Part shown: one piece after another, positions 15,929-25,229 of the stretch
How positions within the stretch are numbered: the stretch's first letter is position 1
Layout of the letters: the number at the start of each line of letters is the position of its first letter
NCBI RefSeq assembly: GCF_011038645.2
Contig: NZ_CP064955.1
Coordinates: 1,054,001-1,118,000, forward strand
DNA: 64,000 nucleotides
DNA from: Corynebacterium qintianiae
GTDB taxonomy: Bacteria; Actinomycetota; Actinomycetes; Mycobacteriales; Mycobacteriaceae
Direction of reading: 5' to 3'
The notes under the pieces: model-generated
Database searches by the model: none
Seen by the model: only the letters and a program-made list of their open reading frames with translations
What the model was told of the DNA's origin: nothing
Position numbers and translations under genes: made by a program

Positions 15929-17227
15929 TCAGCCGCGCCCGCTACTCCTTCGAGGCCGACGCCTTGAAGAGCGCCCGGCAGAATTCTGGGGGTTTTTGGG
16001 TGCACCCCTGCGCCCGCCGGAACTGGCCTTTTGCGGGGCTTGTCCGGGCGGCGGCAGCGGCGCTCCCGAGGGTTTGCGTGCGCCAGTAATCTTAACCAAC
16101 TCGTCCGAGTCTGCAGTGACGCGAACGGGCGTGGCGCTGACACCGGCCTTGTTCATGAGCTGCTGGACTTCCTTCTCCTGCTCGTCGAGCACGAGCGTGA
16201 CGACGGTCCCGGAAGATCCGGCGCGAGCCGTGCGGCCAGCACGGTGCAGGTAGGCCTTGTGCTCCGCGGGCGGGTCGACGTGGACGACGAGGGAGACATC
16301 GTCCACGTCGATGCCGCGTGCCGCAATGTCCGTGGCCACGAGGACTGGGGTCGAACCGTCGCCGAAACCTTCGAGAGCGCGCGTGCGCGCGCCCTGGCCC
16401 TTATCGCCGTGGAGGCCCTGGGCGTTGATGCCTGCGCGGCGCAGCTTCTTCACCTGGCGGTCCACGCCGTGCTTGGTACGCATGAACATGATCGTCTTAC
16501 CGTCGCGGGCGGCGATGCGCAGAACAACATCGCTGCGTTGGTCGCGGTCGCCGACGAGGAGACGGTAATGCTCCATGGTGTCCACGGCAGCCTGGACAGG
16601 CGCAGTGGAGTGGGTGACGGGGTCCGACATATAGCGGGCGATAAGCTTCTCGACGTCACCGTCGAGCGTGGCAGAGAACAGCAGTCGCTGCCCGCCCTTC
16701 GGGGTGCGGTCGAGGAGCTTGCGCACCTGGGGCAGAAAGCCCATGTCCGCCATTTGGTCGGCCTCATCCAAGGCCGTGATCTCGACGCGGTCGAGAAAGA
16801 GCTTGCGCTGGTTGATTAAGTCCTCCGCCCGACCCGGTGTAGCGACCAGCAAGTCAACCGGCGCCGCGAGAGAGCGGATGTGGTGGTTGATGTTGACCCC
16901 GCCGACAACGTCGAGGACGCGGAGGCCGAGCGCGGCAGCCGGGTCGTCGAGACGCTCGCGGATCTGCGTCGCCAGTTCGCGTGTGGGGGCTAGAACAAGG
17001 CCGCGCGGGTGCCCGGGCTTGGAGGGTGCACCCGCGAGGCGCGCCAACATGGGCAGGCCGAACGTGAACGTCTTGCCCGAGCCGGTCGGGCCGCGCCCGA
17101 GGACGTCCCGGCCGTTAATCGCATCCGGAATGGCCGCTGCCTGGATGGGGAAGGGCTCCGTGATCCCCTGCTTGTCCAGAACAGTGACAATGGGGCGAGG
17201 CAGGCCGAGGTCGGCGAATGAAGTCAT
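15929..17227 (-). CDS. DEAD-box RNA helicase
   Basis: 432 residues from the ATG opening MTSFADLGLP. It has the Q motif GITEPFPIQ at 21-29, Walker A GPTGSGKT at 46-53, PTREL, the LDEADQ motif II, SAT motif III, ARGID and HRAGRTARAG. The C-terminus is basic and Pro/Arg-rich, likely an RNA-binding tail (GGRRGAPKNPQ). It resembles RhlE-type helicases that remodel RNA in ribosome assembly or decay. An in-frame GTG 75 nt upstream is less likely because residues before MTSF do not fit the family. Confidence 0.9.
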   Translation of the reverse strand: MTSFADLGLPRPIVTVLDKQGITEPFPIQAAAIPDAINGRDVLGRGPTGSGKTFTFGLPMLARLAGAPSKPGHPRGLVLAPTRELATQIRERLDDPAAALGLRVLDVVGGVNINHHIRSLAAPVDLLVATPGRAEDLINQRKLFLDRVEITALDEADQMADMGFLPQVRKLLDRTPKGGQRLLFSATLDGDVEKLIARYMSDPVTHSTAPVQAAVDTMEHYRLLVGDRDQRSDVVLRIAARDGKTIMFMRTKHGVDRQVKKLRRAGINAQGLHGDKGQGARTRALEGFGDGSTPVLVATDIAARGIDVDDVSLVVHVDPPAEHKAYLHRAGRTARAGSSGTVVTLVLDEQEKEVQQLMNKAGVSATPVRVTADSDELVKITGARKPSGAPLPPPGQAPQKASSGGRRGAPKNPQNSAGRSSRRRPRRSSGRG

Positions 17228-17268
17228 TGGCACGATTCTACCCGCCGGACGTGCGCAAACGTTAAACG

Positions 17269-18729
17269 TTAGTAGGAGAGCTCCTCGCGGTCGCCCGACC
17301 ACGCGGTGTGGAAGGTGCCCTCCATGTCCACGCGACGGTAAGTGTGGGCACCGAAGAAGTCGCGCTGGCCCTGGATAAGCGCCGCCGGAAGGCGCTTGGA
17401 GCGCAACGAGTCGTAATAGGACAGCGACGACGCGAACACCGGGATCGGCAGCCCGAGCTGGGTGGCAATGACAACCACGCGGCGCCAGGAATCAATGAGG
17501 TCTCCCTCTAGCTCGGCCTTGAAGTACGGGTCGAGCAGCAGCGACGGCACATCCGGGTCGTTCTCGTAGGCCTCGGTGATGCGGTTAAGGAACTTGGCGC
17601 GGATGATGCAGCCACCGCGCCAGATGCGGGCAAGGTCGCCCGGCTTGATGTCCCAGCCGTAGGCCTGGGACCCGGCGTTGATCTCGTCAAAGCCCTGCGC
17701 GTAGGCGACGAGCTTGGATGCGTAGAGGGCGCGGCGGACATCCTCGATGAACTGACCCTTGTCAACACCGAGCGCGTCGAGAGTGGTCACCTCGCCGGAA
17801 GGAAGGCCGATGCGCTGGGCTGCCTCGCGCTGTGCGAGCGCCGACGACAGAGCACGGGCAAAAACGGCCTCGCCAATGCCGGTGACCGGCACACCGAGGT
17901 CGAGCGCCTCCTTGACGGTCCAGCGACCGGTGCCCTTCTGCCCAGCGGCATCGACAATGACGTCGATAAACGGGGTTCCGGTACGGTGGTCCACCTGCCG
18001 CAGGATCTCCGCGGTGATCTCAATGAGATAGGAGTCCAGGTCGCCCTGGTTCCACTCCGCGAAGATGCCGGAAAGTTCCTCCGGCTCGATGCCCGCGGCG
18101 TACCGCAGCAAGTGGTAGGCCTCGCCGATGACCTGCATGTCGGCGTACTCAATGCCGTTGTGCACCATCTTGACAAAGTGCCCGGCACCGTCAGATCCGA
18201 TGTGCGTCACGCAGGGCACGCCGTCGACCTTCGCGGAAACGTCCTCGAGCAGCGGGCCGAGGGTTTCCCAGGACTCTTTCGGGCCGCCCGGCATGATGGA
18301 CGGGCCGGTCAGCGCACCCTCTTCGCCGCCGGAGATGCCTGCGCCGACGAAGTGGCGGCCGCGCTCGGCGATCTCTTTCTCCCGGCGGATGGTGTCGGTG
18401 AACAAAGCGTTTCCGCCGTCGATAATGATGTCACCGTCCTCCATCGCTTCGGCCAGCTGGTTGATCACGGCATCGGTCGCGGGGCCGGCCTGCACCATGA
18501 TGATCGCCTTGCGGGGGCGCTCCAGGGAGGCGACGAAATCCTCGACCGTTTCAGAGGCGATGAAATCCCCCTCATGGCCGTGTGCCTCGATGACCGCGCG
18601 GGTCTTCTCGGGCGAGCGGTTGTAGATGGCCACGGTGTGACCCTTGGAGGCGAAGTTGCGTGCGAGGTTGGAGCCCATCACGGCCATACCCACGACGCCG
18701 ATCTTGGCGAGTTTGTTACCGGTAGTCAT
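17269..18729 (-). CDS. gnd: 6-phosphogluconate dehydrogenase, decarboxylating
   Basis: 486 residues. The Rossmann motif GVVGMAVMGSNLARN lies at the N-terminus, VDGGNALFTDT and the signature SGGEEGALTGPSIMPGG follow, and the catalytic Lys is in GHFVKMVHNGIEY. It oxidises 6-phosphogluconate to ribulose 5-phosphate and CO2 with NADP+ in the pentose phosphate pathway. Length is that of the long homodimeric class. The start ATG opens MTTGNKLAKIGVVG. It is divergent from the thioesterase gene with 57 nt between starts. Confidence 0.97.
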   Translation of the reverse strand: MTTGNKLAKIGVVGMAVMGSNLARNFASKGHTVAIYNRSPEKTRAVIEAHGHEGDFIASETVEDFVASLERPRKAIIMVQAGPATDAVINQLAEAMEDGDIIIDGGNALFTDTIRREKEIAERGRHFVGAGISGGEEGALTGPSIMPGGPKESWETLGPLLEDVSAKVDGVPCVTHIGSDGAGHFVKMVHNGIEYADMQVIGEAYHLLRYAAGIEPEELSGIFAEWNQGDLDSYLIEITAEILRQVDHRTGTPFIDVIVDAAGQKGTGRWTVKEALDLGVPVTGIGEAVFARALSSALAQREAAQRIGLPSGEVTTLDALGVDKGQFIEDVRRALYASKLVAYAQGFDEINAGSQAYGWDIKPGDLARIWRGGCIIRAKFLNRITEAYENDPDVPSLLLDPYFKAELEGDLIDSWRRVVVIATQLGLPIPVFASSLSYYDSLRSKRLPAALIQGQRDFFGAHTYRRVDMEGTFHTAWSGDREELSY

Positions 18730-18786
18730 GGGTGAAATAGTACGCAACGCGAAGTGGCGGCGGGCCGCCTGTCCTATAGTGGTGTC

Positions 18787-19227
18787 ATGGATCACAGGTT
18801 TGGCACCACGCCCATCAAAGCACCGCTTAGCGACGAGGAACTTGCCGGCGTCAACTCAACCAACAGAGGGCTGGCTGAGACTTTGGGCATCCGGATCAGC
18901 TACGTGGACGGGGAGCGTACGGAGGGGTACGTCGATGTCACCCCGGACCACCACCAGATCACCGGAATCGCCAACGGCGGGCTCTACTGTGCGATCGGGG
19001 AGACGCTCGGCTCAATCGCCGCTGTCGCGGCCTCCGGTGCAGTCGCGGTGGGCATGAACAACAACACCGATCTGCTGGGCAGCGTCGCAGAGGGGCGAAT
19101 TGATGCCGTGGCGCTGCCAGTGCACGTGGGTAAGTCCACTCACCTCTGGCGGGTGGAGATGTACCACGAGGCGAAGCTTGTGGCCACCACCAACCTCAAA
19201 CTCATGGTGCTGCGCGACCGCAGCTAG
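18787..19227 (+). CDS. PaaI-type hotdog thioesterase
   Basis: 146 residues with the hotdog-fold pattern of PaaI/YbgC-like acyl-CoA thioesterases: HHQITGIANGGLYCAIGETLGS (as HHQITGIANGG and LYCAIGETLGS) and the strand pattern ending ATTNLKLMVL. The usual HGG motif reads NGG here. The substrate is unknown; phenylacetyl-CoA, menaquinone-precursor or fatty acyl-CoA thioesters are candidates. The chosen ATG is preferred to a GTG 33 nt upstream. It is convergent with corA, 4 nt apart. Confidence 0.8.
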   Translation: MDHRFGTTPIKAPLSDEELAGVNSTNRGLAETLGIRISYVDGERTEGYVDVTPDHHQITGIANGGLYCAIGETLGSIAAVAASGAVAVGMNNNTDLLGSVAEGRIDAVALPVHVGKSTHLWRVEMYHEAKLVATTNLKLMVLRDRS

Positions 19228-19231
19228 TGAG

Positions 19232-20302
19232 CTAGAGCCAGTGGTTCTTGCGGAACCACCAGTACATCACGATCATTACCGTGGCCATCACGACCAGAAC
19301 GGCGGGGTAACCCCACCGCCACGCCAGCTCAGGCATGTAGGCGAAGTTCATGCCGTAGATGCCGGCGATCATTGTCGGGGCCGCGGCCATTCCGACTACT
19401 GCGGAGATGGTGCGCATGTCGCTGTTCTGTTGCATGTTCACCTTCGCCACGGATGCATCGAGCAGCGAGGAGAGTCGCTCGTCGAAACCCGAGACGGCGT
19501 CGCTCACGATTGTCGCGTTGTCCTGGACGTCGCGGAAGTACGAGCGCAGCATTTTGCGCAGCATGTCCTTGTTGTTGGTTAAACCGGTGCGCATCGCGGG
19601 AACGAGTGGGTCGATTGCGTGGCGCATTTCGAGGATCTCGCGCTTGTACATGTAGATCTTGTCAATATTGATGTCCCGGCGCGGGGTAAACACCTCGTTT
19701 TCCAGGTCGTCAACGTCGCGGCCGAGCGCCGAGGCGACGCGCAGGTAGTTGTCCACCACGTAGTCGAACACCTTCCACGCGGCGGCTGGCGGGCCGAGGA
19801 TGGCGAGTTCCTCGTCCTCCTCGAGCTGGCGGGTCAGATCGGGCAGGGGAGCATTATGGCGGATTGTGATGGCGAACTTCGGGCCGAGCACCACCTGGAC
19901 CTCGCCTGTCGAGATGATCTCGCGGGCGTCGTCGACCTCCTCGTCGTCCCGGTAGTACACGGGGCGTGCGACCATGAACAGCTGGTCGTCGTAGCGTTCC
20001 ATCTTGGGGCGCTGGTGCGCATCGACGATGTCGTCGACGATGAGTTCGTGCAGGTCGAATATCTCGGCGATCTTCTCCATCTGGTTCGTGCTGGGCTCGC
20101 TCAGCGACAGCCAGACGAAGGCGTTCTCGTGCACTTCGACGAGCTCGAGGGCCTGGGAGATGCGCGCCTCCCCCGGCAGCTTCTTGCCGTCGACGAAAAT
20201 GCGGCAGAAGTCCATGTTGCGCTCAATGGGAACCGGCACGCTACCGGTCATGGACTCGGGGCGTTTAGGACGCTGCAGGGACAGCGGTAGGCGTGGCGGC
20301 AT
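19232..20302 (-). CDS. corA: Magnesium/cobalt transporter CorA
   Basis: 356 residues. A large cytoplasmic N-terminal domain is followed by two C-terminal membrane helices and the diagnostic YGMNF motif before the second one. The C-terminus ends in WWFRKNHWL, as usual for CorA. It forms pentameric Mg2+ channels gated by cytoplasmic Mg2+. The start ATG (MPPRLPLSL) is preceded by a G-run at about 10 nt; an alternative ATG lies 21 nt upstream without a ribosome-binding site. Confidence 0.93.
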   Translation of the reverse strand: MPPRLPLSLQRPKRPESMTGSVPVPIERNMDFCRIFVDGKKLPGEARISQALELVEVHENAFVWLSLSEPSTNQMEKIAEIFDLHELIVDDIVDAHQRPKMERYDDQLFMVARPVYYRDDEEVDDAREIISTGEVQVVLGPKFAITIRHNAPLPDLTRQLEEDEELAILGPPAAAWKVFDYVVDNYLRVASALGRDVDDLENEVFTPRRDINIDKIYMYKREILEMRHAIDPLVPAMRTGLTNNKDMLRKMLRSYFRDVQDNATIVSDAVSGFDERLSSLLDASVAKVNMQQNSDMRTISAVVGMAAAPTMIAGIYGMNFAYMPELAWRWGYPAVLVVMATVMIVMYWWFRKNHWL

Positions 20303-20372
20303 GGAGAGATGGCCCCCCTTCATGTGAAGCACGGGTGGAAAATCTGGACTCCAGAGAATGATACTCGTCGAA

Positions 20373-21248
20373 TCAGAACACCGGGATACCCGTGCTGCGC
20401 AATTGCGCCCGCACCTCGTCGAGCCGCTGCGCGGTTGGCGGTGCCACGTCCGCCAACTGGTAGTCGAGGCCAATCCGCTCCCACTTGTCAGCGCCCATGT
20501 TGTGGAAAGGGAGCACCTCGACACGTTCCACGTTTGAGCTCCACCTGCCGATGATCTCGGCGATCCTGGCCACGTTGTCCGGGCTGTCGGTGAGACCGGG
20601 TACGACGACGAAGCGGACCCACACCTTTTTGCCCCGCGCGTTGAGACGATCGCCGAAGTCAATCGTGGGCTGCAGCTGGCGGGCGGTCACGCGCTCGTAC
20701 AGTGCGGGGTCCCCGGACTTTATGTCGAGGAGGAACAGGTCGACGTTCTCCAGATCGCCGTCGGTCAGGCGCGATCCGAGGAAGCCGGACGTGTCGACTG
20801 TGGTGTGGACGCCGGCTGCGTGGACGTCGCGAAGCAAACGCCGCACGAACGCGATCTGGAAGAGTGGCTCGCCCCCAGAGAGCGTCAACCCGCCGCCCGA
20901 CGCCTTGAACACGGGCCTGTAGCGGAGGATTTTGCGGGCCACGTCCTCAATGCGCTCGAGGGTGCCCTCCTTCATCTCCATTGTGTCCGGGTTGTGGCAG
21001 TACACACACCGCAAAGGGCACCCCGACATGAACAGTGTCATGCGCGTGCCCGGGCCGTCGACGGCGGTGACGAGCTCCCATGAATGGATGAGCGCGATGT
21101 CACCTGTGCGGCGGGCGTCGAGAAGCTCGGGCCGGGTGATTTCGAGGCCATCCGTCGAAAGTCCGCCGAGACCCGCCGCGATGCCACGCACGCGCTCGCC
21201 CTGTTCGGGCGTCAGCGAAACGACACCCGTTGTACCGTCGTGGGCCAT
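20373..21248 (-). CDS. pflA: Pyruvate formate-lyase activating enzyme
   Basis: 291 residues. Radical SAM protein with the CxxxCxxC cluster at C77, C81 and C84 (GCPLRCVYCHNPDT), and the DGPGTR and GGEPL motifs of glycyl-radical-enzyme activases. It reduces S-adenosylmethionine and abstracts a hydrogen from the target glycine. The N-terminus is about 50 residues longer than in E. coli PflA. It follows the glycyl-radical subunit gene directly with no gap, so the target and the activase are translated from the same message. Confidence 0.95.
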   Translation of the reverse strand: MAHDGTTGVVSLTPEQGERVRGIAAGLGGLSTDGLEITRPELLDARRTGDIALIHSWELVTAVDGPGTRMTLFMSGCPLRCVYCHNPDTMEMKEGTLERIEDVARKILRYRPVFKASGGGLTLSGGEPLFQIAFVRRLLRDVHAAGVHTTVDTSGFLGSRLTDGDLENVDLFLLDIKSGDPALYERVTARQLQPTIDFGDRLNARGKKVWVRFVVVPGLTDSPDNVARIAEIIGRWSSNVERVEVLPFHNMGADKWERIGLDYQLADVAPPTAQRLDEVRAQLRSTGIPVF

Positions 21249-21500
21249 TTACGCTCCCTGGTGGAAGGTGCGGGAAATGACGTCGCGCTGCTGCTCCTTG
21301 GTCAGCTTCACAAAGTTGACGGCGTAGCCCGAGACACGGACGGTGAGGTTGGGATAATTTTCCGGGTGCTCCATTGCGTCCTCTAGGGTGTCCTCGTCGA
21401 GGACGTTGATGTTGGCGTGGAACAGGCCGGTTTCCATGTTGTGCTCCGCGCGGTTCGCCTTCATGGCGGCGAGGCGCTCGTCGAAAGTCTGTGCAGGCAT
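21249..21500 (-). CDS. grcA: Separate glycyl-radical subunit of pyruvate formate-lyase
   Basis: 83 residues. From residue 26 on it matches the C-terminal end of E. coli PflB and of GrcA (YfiD): [36 protein letters not shown] and ISRTFHQ. G58 in RVSGYAV is the radical glycine. The first 25 residues ([13 protein letters not shown]...) do not belong to PFL and look like a new N-terminal helix. It has its own strong ribosome-binding site, AAGGAG, formed in part by the pflB stop codon. E. coli GrcA is a spare part for oxygen-damaged PFL, but here the large subunit has no radical domain of its own, so this subunit should be essential for activity. That dependence is inference. Confidence 0.93.
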   Translation of the reverse strand: MPAQTFDERLAAMKANRAEHNMETGLFHANINVLDEDTLEDAMEHPENYPNLTVRVSGYAVNFVKLTKEQQRDVISRTFHQGA

Positions 21501-21515
21501 TGGATGCTCCTTAGT
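21501..21515 (-). promoter_or_regulatory. Stop codon of pflB fused to the ribosome-binding site of grcA
   Basis: Reads TAC-TAAGGAG-CATCCA before the ATG. The TAA stop supplies the first bases of AAGGAG, with 6 nt from GGAG to the start codon. This layout favours reinitiation and a fixed ratio of the two PFL parts. Confidence 0.8.
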
Positions 21516-23625
21516 AGGTGGTGGTCTCGTCCATGACGAAACCGGCGTCGAGCACGCCGACGAGGTTGCCGACCTGCTCGTCCTTGGTGCGGCCGAGGCC
21601 GGACGGGGTGATGGTGTTGGTCAGTGAAATGCCGTCGAGCGCGTCGTTGTAGTCGAGTTTGCCCACCGACAGCATCGAAGCCACCATGCCGTGGGTGTCG
21701 CGGCCGTTCTCCGGATTAGCACCCGGGGCGAACGGGGTGCCCGCTTCGTGCCCGGAGGGGAAGGACCCGGTTGCCTTGCCGTAGACCACGTTGGAGGTGA
21801 TGGTCAGCACCGACTGCGTCGGAATCGCGTCGCGGTACATCGGGATGGCCTTTATCTTCTGCATCACCGTGTGGACCACGGTGGCAGCGATGTCGTCGAC
21901 GCGGTCATCGTCGTTGCCGTAGAAGGGGAAGTCACCCTCGGTAACGTAATCCACTACGAGGCCCGTCTCATCGCGCACGGGGGTGACCGTGGCGTACTTG
22001 ATGGCGGACAGAGAGTCCGCGACGATGGACAGCCCGGCAATACCGCAGCCCATGGTGCGCACAATGTCGGAATCGTGGAGGGCCATCTCCACAGCTTCGT
22101 ATGCGTACTTGTCGTGGCAGTAATGAATGATGTTGAGGGCCTCGACGTAGGTGCCAATCACCCAGTCGAGCATGAGCTCGTATTTCTCCCACACCTCGTC
22201 GAAGTCCAGCGGGCCGTCGCCTTCGACGGGGCTGTGCCCGGTGGTGATCTGCTTGCCGGTAACCTCGTCGCGGCCACCGTTGATGGCGTAAAGCAGCGAC
22301 TTCGCCGCGTTGACGCGGGCGCCGAAGAACTGCATCTGCTTGCCCACCTTCATCGGGGAGACGCAGCAGGCGATGGCGGCGTCGTCCCCCCACTTGCCGC
22401 GGATCTGCTCGTCGGACTCATACTGTACGGACGAGGTCTCGATGGAAATGGCGGCGCAGAACTCCTTGTATCCGTCCGGCAGCGACGGGTCCCAGAAGAT
22501 GGTGATGTTCGGCTCCGGAGCGGGGCCGAGGTTGCGCAGGGTCTGCAGGAGCCGGAAAGACGTTTTGGTCACCTGGTGGCGGCCGTCCGCCGAAAACCCT
22601 GCGTCACTCCAGGTGGCCCAGTACGGGTCGCCGGAGAAAATCTGGTCGTAGTCCTCGGTGCGCAAGAAGCGGACAATGCGCAGCTTGATCACCAGCGCGT
22701 CAACGATCTCCTGGGCGTCCCGCTCGTTCAGCGTGCCCTTGGCGAGGTCGCGCTCGAAGTAAATGTCGAAGAAGGGGGAGAGACGGCCGATCGACATCGC
22801 GGCACCGTCCTGGCTCTTGACCGATCCAAGGTATCCGAAATAGGTCCACTGGACGGCTTCGCGCGCGTTCGCGGCGGGCCCGGAGATGTCGAAACCGTAG
22901 CTGGCGGCCATCTTCTTGAGCTTTTTCAGCGCCTTGATCTGCTCGGAGTGCTCCTCGCGGTAGCGCGCCCAGTGCTCGGAGAACCCATGTTCCAGGGTCG
23001 CGTCCTTCGCGCGTTCCTTATCGGCAATGAGTCTGTCCACGCCGTATAAAGCGACGCGGCGGTAGTCACCGATGATGCGGCCGCGACCGTACGCGTCAGG
23101 CAGACCAGTGATGATATGGGAGGAGCGGGCCGCGCGGATCCGCGGGGTGTAGATGTCGAATACGGCGTCGTTATGGGTCTTGCGGTAGGCGGTGAAGACC
23201 TTCTTGACCGCCTCCTCCGGTTGCTTGCCGGCCTCGCGGATCGCCTGCTCGACCATGCGCCACCCCCCGTTGGGCATCATGGCGCGCTTGGTGGGCACGT
23301 CCGTCTGGAGACCAACGATCACGTCGTCGTCCCCAGAGATGTATCCGGCCGGGAACGCGTCGACGTCGGCGGGGGTGTGGGTGTCCACGTCGAAAACGCG
23401 GCGCTCCCGTTCGACGGACAGGTAGGTGGAGTCGAGCTCGTTCCAGAGTCGGAGGGTCTTCTCGGTGGGGCCCTCGAGGAACGAGGCATCCCCGTCGTAG
23501 GGGGAGTAGTTGCGCTGTATGAAGTCCCGGACGTCGATCCCATCGACCCACGGGCCGGTGCGGAACCCGTCCCATGCGTCTTTGGTGTCTGCGGGTGGCT
23601 GAGTCTGGGTGGTCACAACCTCCAT
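21511..23625 (-). CDS. pflB: Pyruvate formate-lyase large subunit, lacking the glycyl-radical tail
   Basis: 704 residues from the ATG opening [10 protein letters not shown]. The catalytic pair C420-C421 is in [19 protein letters not shown] (E. coli C418/C419). The family's start ([25 protein letters not shown]) and barrel are intact. The chain ends at [14 protein letters not shown], just where E. coli PflB continues into its glycyl-radical domain; no RVSGYAV-type motif is present. That domain is encoded by the next gene. The enzyme would split pyruvate with CoA into acetyl-CoA and formate without oxygen. It follows ndh with a 74-nt gap. A TTG 27 nt upstream is an alternative start. Confidence 0.95.
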   Translation of the reverse strand: MEVVTTQTQPPADTKDAWDGFRTGPWVDGIDVRDFIQRNYSPYDGDASFLEGPTEKTLRLWNELDSTYLSVERERRVFDVDTHTPADVDAFPAGYISGDDDVIVGLQTDVPTKRAMMPNGGWRMVEQAIREAGKQPEEAVKKVFTAYRKTHNDAVFDIYTPRIRAARSSHIITGLPDAYGRGRIIGDYRRVALYGVDRLIADKERAKDATLEHGFSEHWARYREEHSEQIKALKKLKKMAASYGFDISGPAANAREAVQWTYFGYLGSVKSQDGAAMSIGRLSPFFDIYFERDLAKGTLNERDAQEIVDALVIKLRIVRFLRTEDYDQIFSGDPYWATWSDAGFSADGRHQVTKTSFRLLQTLRNLGPAPEPNITIFWDPSLPDGYKEFCAAISIETSSVQYESDEQIRGKWGDDAAIACCVSPMKVGKQMQFFGARVNAAKSLLYAINGGRDEVTGKQITTGHSPVEGDGPLDFDEVWEKYELMLDWVIGTYVEALNIIHYCHDKYAYEAVEMALHDSDIVRTMGCGIAGLSIVADSLSAIKYATVTPVRDETGLVVDYVTEGDFPFYGNDDDRVDDIAATVVHTVMQKIKAIPMYRDAIPTQSVLTITSNVVYGKATGSFPSGHEAGTPFAPGANPENGRDTHGMVASMLSVGKLDYNDALDGISLTNTITPSGLGRTKDEQVGNLVGVLDAGFVMDETTTY

Positions 23626-23699
23626 TAAACGTCCGACCTGCGGGAAGCGCAACAGCCCAGCCCCTCATTGAGGAACCGGGCCTGTGGGTCAGCGGGAGA

Positions 23700-25100
23700 C
23701 TAGTTCTCGCCGTTGGTGTCGCGGACCTCCGGCAGCGACGCTGCATCGTCCGTAGTGCGCTCGCCCAACTTGAGCAGCGCGGTACGACCGTGCATCTGGG
23801 CCAGGGTAGTGGCCAGGTTGTAGCGCTTCGGGGTCAGCGCGTTGAGCGTCCAGGACAGCAGGGCGACGAACTGGTTGCGGGCGCCCACCAGGAAGGACAG
23901 GTGGACGGCAAGCCACATGAGCCAACCGATGAAGCCCGTGACCTCGACCTTGCCCATTTTCACAACGGCGTTGTAGCGGGAGACAATCGCCATCGAGCCC
24001 TTGTCAAAGTACTCGAAATCGTCGCGCGCCTCGGGAGCGACGTCGTGCTCGACCTGCTCCTTGATGATCTTGGCGACGTACTCGCCGGTCTGAATGGCGA
24101 CCTGCGCCACACCCGGAAGGCGGTCTCGGCTCATCATGTCTCCGATGATGAAGACGTTGGACTTGTCGCCGACAGTCAGGTCGGAGTTGACCGGGACCTT
24201 GCCGTTGCGCTCGGCCTCGACACCGACCTGGTCGGCGATGAGCTTGCCCAGCGGGGACGCCTGGACGCCGGCGGACCAGATCTTGGTGGAGGAAGCGATG
24301 GTGACTTCCTCCTCGGTCTTGGTGTCCTTGTACGTGACAGAGTTCTCATCGACGTTGACCACCATGGCGTTGAGGACGACGGTGACGCCCTTCTTTTCCA
24401 GCTCTCGCTGCGCCTTCTTGCCGAGGCGCTTGCCGAAGGGCGGGAGCACCTGGGGCATGCCGTCGATAAGCACGATCTTGGCCTGGGAAGGAACGAAGTT
24501 GGAGTACTCGTCCTTGAAGGAACGGTGCGCCATCTCGGCGATCTGGCCCGCGAGCTCGACACCCGTCGGGCCGGCACCCACGATGACGAAGGTGAGCAGG
24601 CGGTCGCGCTCCTCGGCGGTTTCGGCGACCTCGGCGCGCTCGAACGCGGTAACAATGCGGGCGCGGATCTCAAGCGCGTTGTCCAGGGTCTTCAGACCCG
24701 GGGCGAACTCGGCGAAGTGGTCGTTGCCGAAGTAGGACTGGCCTGCACCGGCGGCGACAATGAGGGAGTCGTAGGCGTAGGTGCGCGTGAACTCGCCCTC
24801 GAAGGAGGTCACCGTCTGGGCGTCAACGTCAATACCGGTGACATCGCCGCGGACGACGTTGACGTTGTCCTTGCCGGAGAGGATCTGGCGCACGGAGGTC
24901 GCGATCTCACCGGTGGAGAGGATGCCGGTAGCCACCTGGTACAGAAGCGGAGCGAACAGGTGGTGGTTCGTGCGGTTGATGATGGTGACGTCGACGTCCG
25001 CGTCACCGAGCTCATGGGCTGCGAAAATACCGCCGAAGCCAGCGCCGATGATGACGACGTGGTGGCGGTTACCTGCCGGGCGGAAAGCCGTATCGGCCAT
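23700..25100 (-). CDS. ndh: Type II NADH dehydrogenase
   Basis: 466 residues from an ATG preceded by AAGGAAGG. It has an FAD-binding GxGxxG (VVIIGAGFGGIFAAHEL) near residue 15, a second nucleotide motif (FVIVGAGPTGVELAG) near residue 165, and a C-terminal membrane-associating segment (VTGFIGWLMWLAVHLSFLVG in the last quarter). It passes electrons from NADH to menaquinone without proton pumping. Corynebacteria use this enzyme in place of complex I. Divergent from the methyltransferase gene, as in C. glutamicum. Longer in-frame upstream readings lack any Ndh similarity. Confidence 0.95.
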   Translation of the reverse strand: MADTAFRPAGNRHHVVIIGAGFGGIFAAHELGDADVDVTIINRTNHHLFAPLLYQVATGILSTGEIATSVRQILSGKDNVNVVRGDVTGIDVDAQTVTSFEGEFTRTYAYDSLIVAAGAGQSYFGNDHFAEFAPGLKTLDNALEIRARIVTAFERAEVAETAEERDRLLTFVIVGAGPTGVELAGQIAEMAHRSFKDEYSNFVPSQAKIVLIDGMPQVLPPFGKRLGKKAQRELEKKGVTVVLNAMVVNVDENSVTYKDTKTEEEVTIASSTKIWSAGVQASPLGKLIADQVGVEAERNGKVPVNSDLTVGDKSNVFIIGDMMSRDRLPGVAQVAIQTGEYVAKIIKEQVEHDVAPEARDDFEYFDKGSMAIVSRYNAVVKMGKVEVTGFIGWLMWLAVHLSFLVGARNQFVALLSWTLNALTPKRYNLATTLAQMHGRTALLKLGERTTDDAASLPEVRDTNGEN

Positions 25101-25229
25101 GGATGTACCTTCCTTGCTGGACGAGTTTGATCTATCTCGGCATAGTCTACGCGTTCGCTGGGCATCGGTTGTGCGCAGGCCCGTCGCGCCTCCCACAGCG
25201 GTGGTGCGCAAGGCAATAGTGTAGTCGGG

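Noticed and set aside
23574-25130. 518-codon plus-strand ORF opposite ndh
   Set aside because: It lies antisense across the clear ndh gene; long antisense frames are expected at this GC content, and the product has no recognisable domain.
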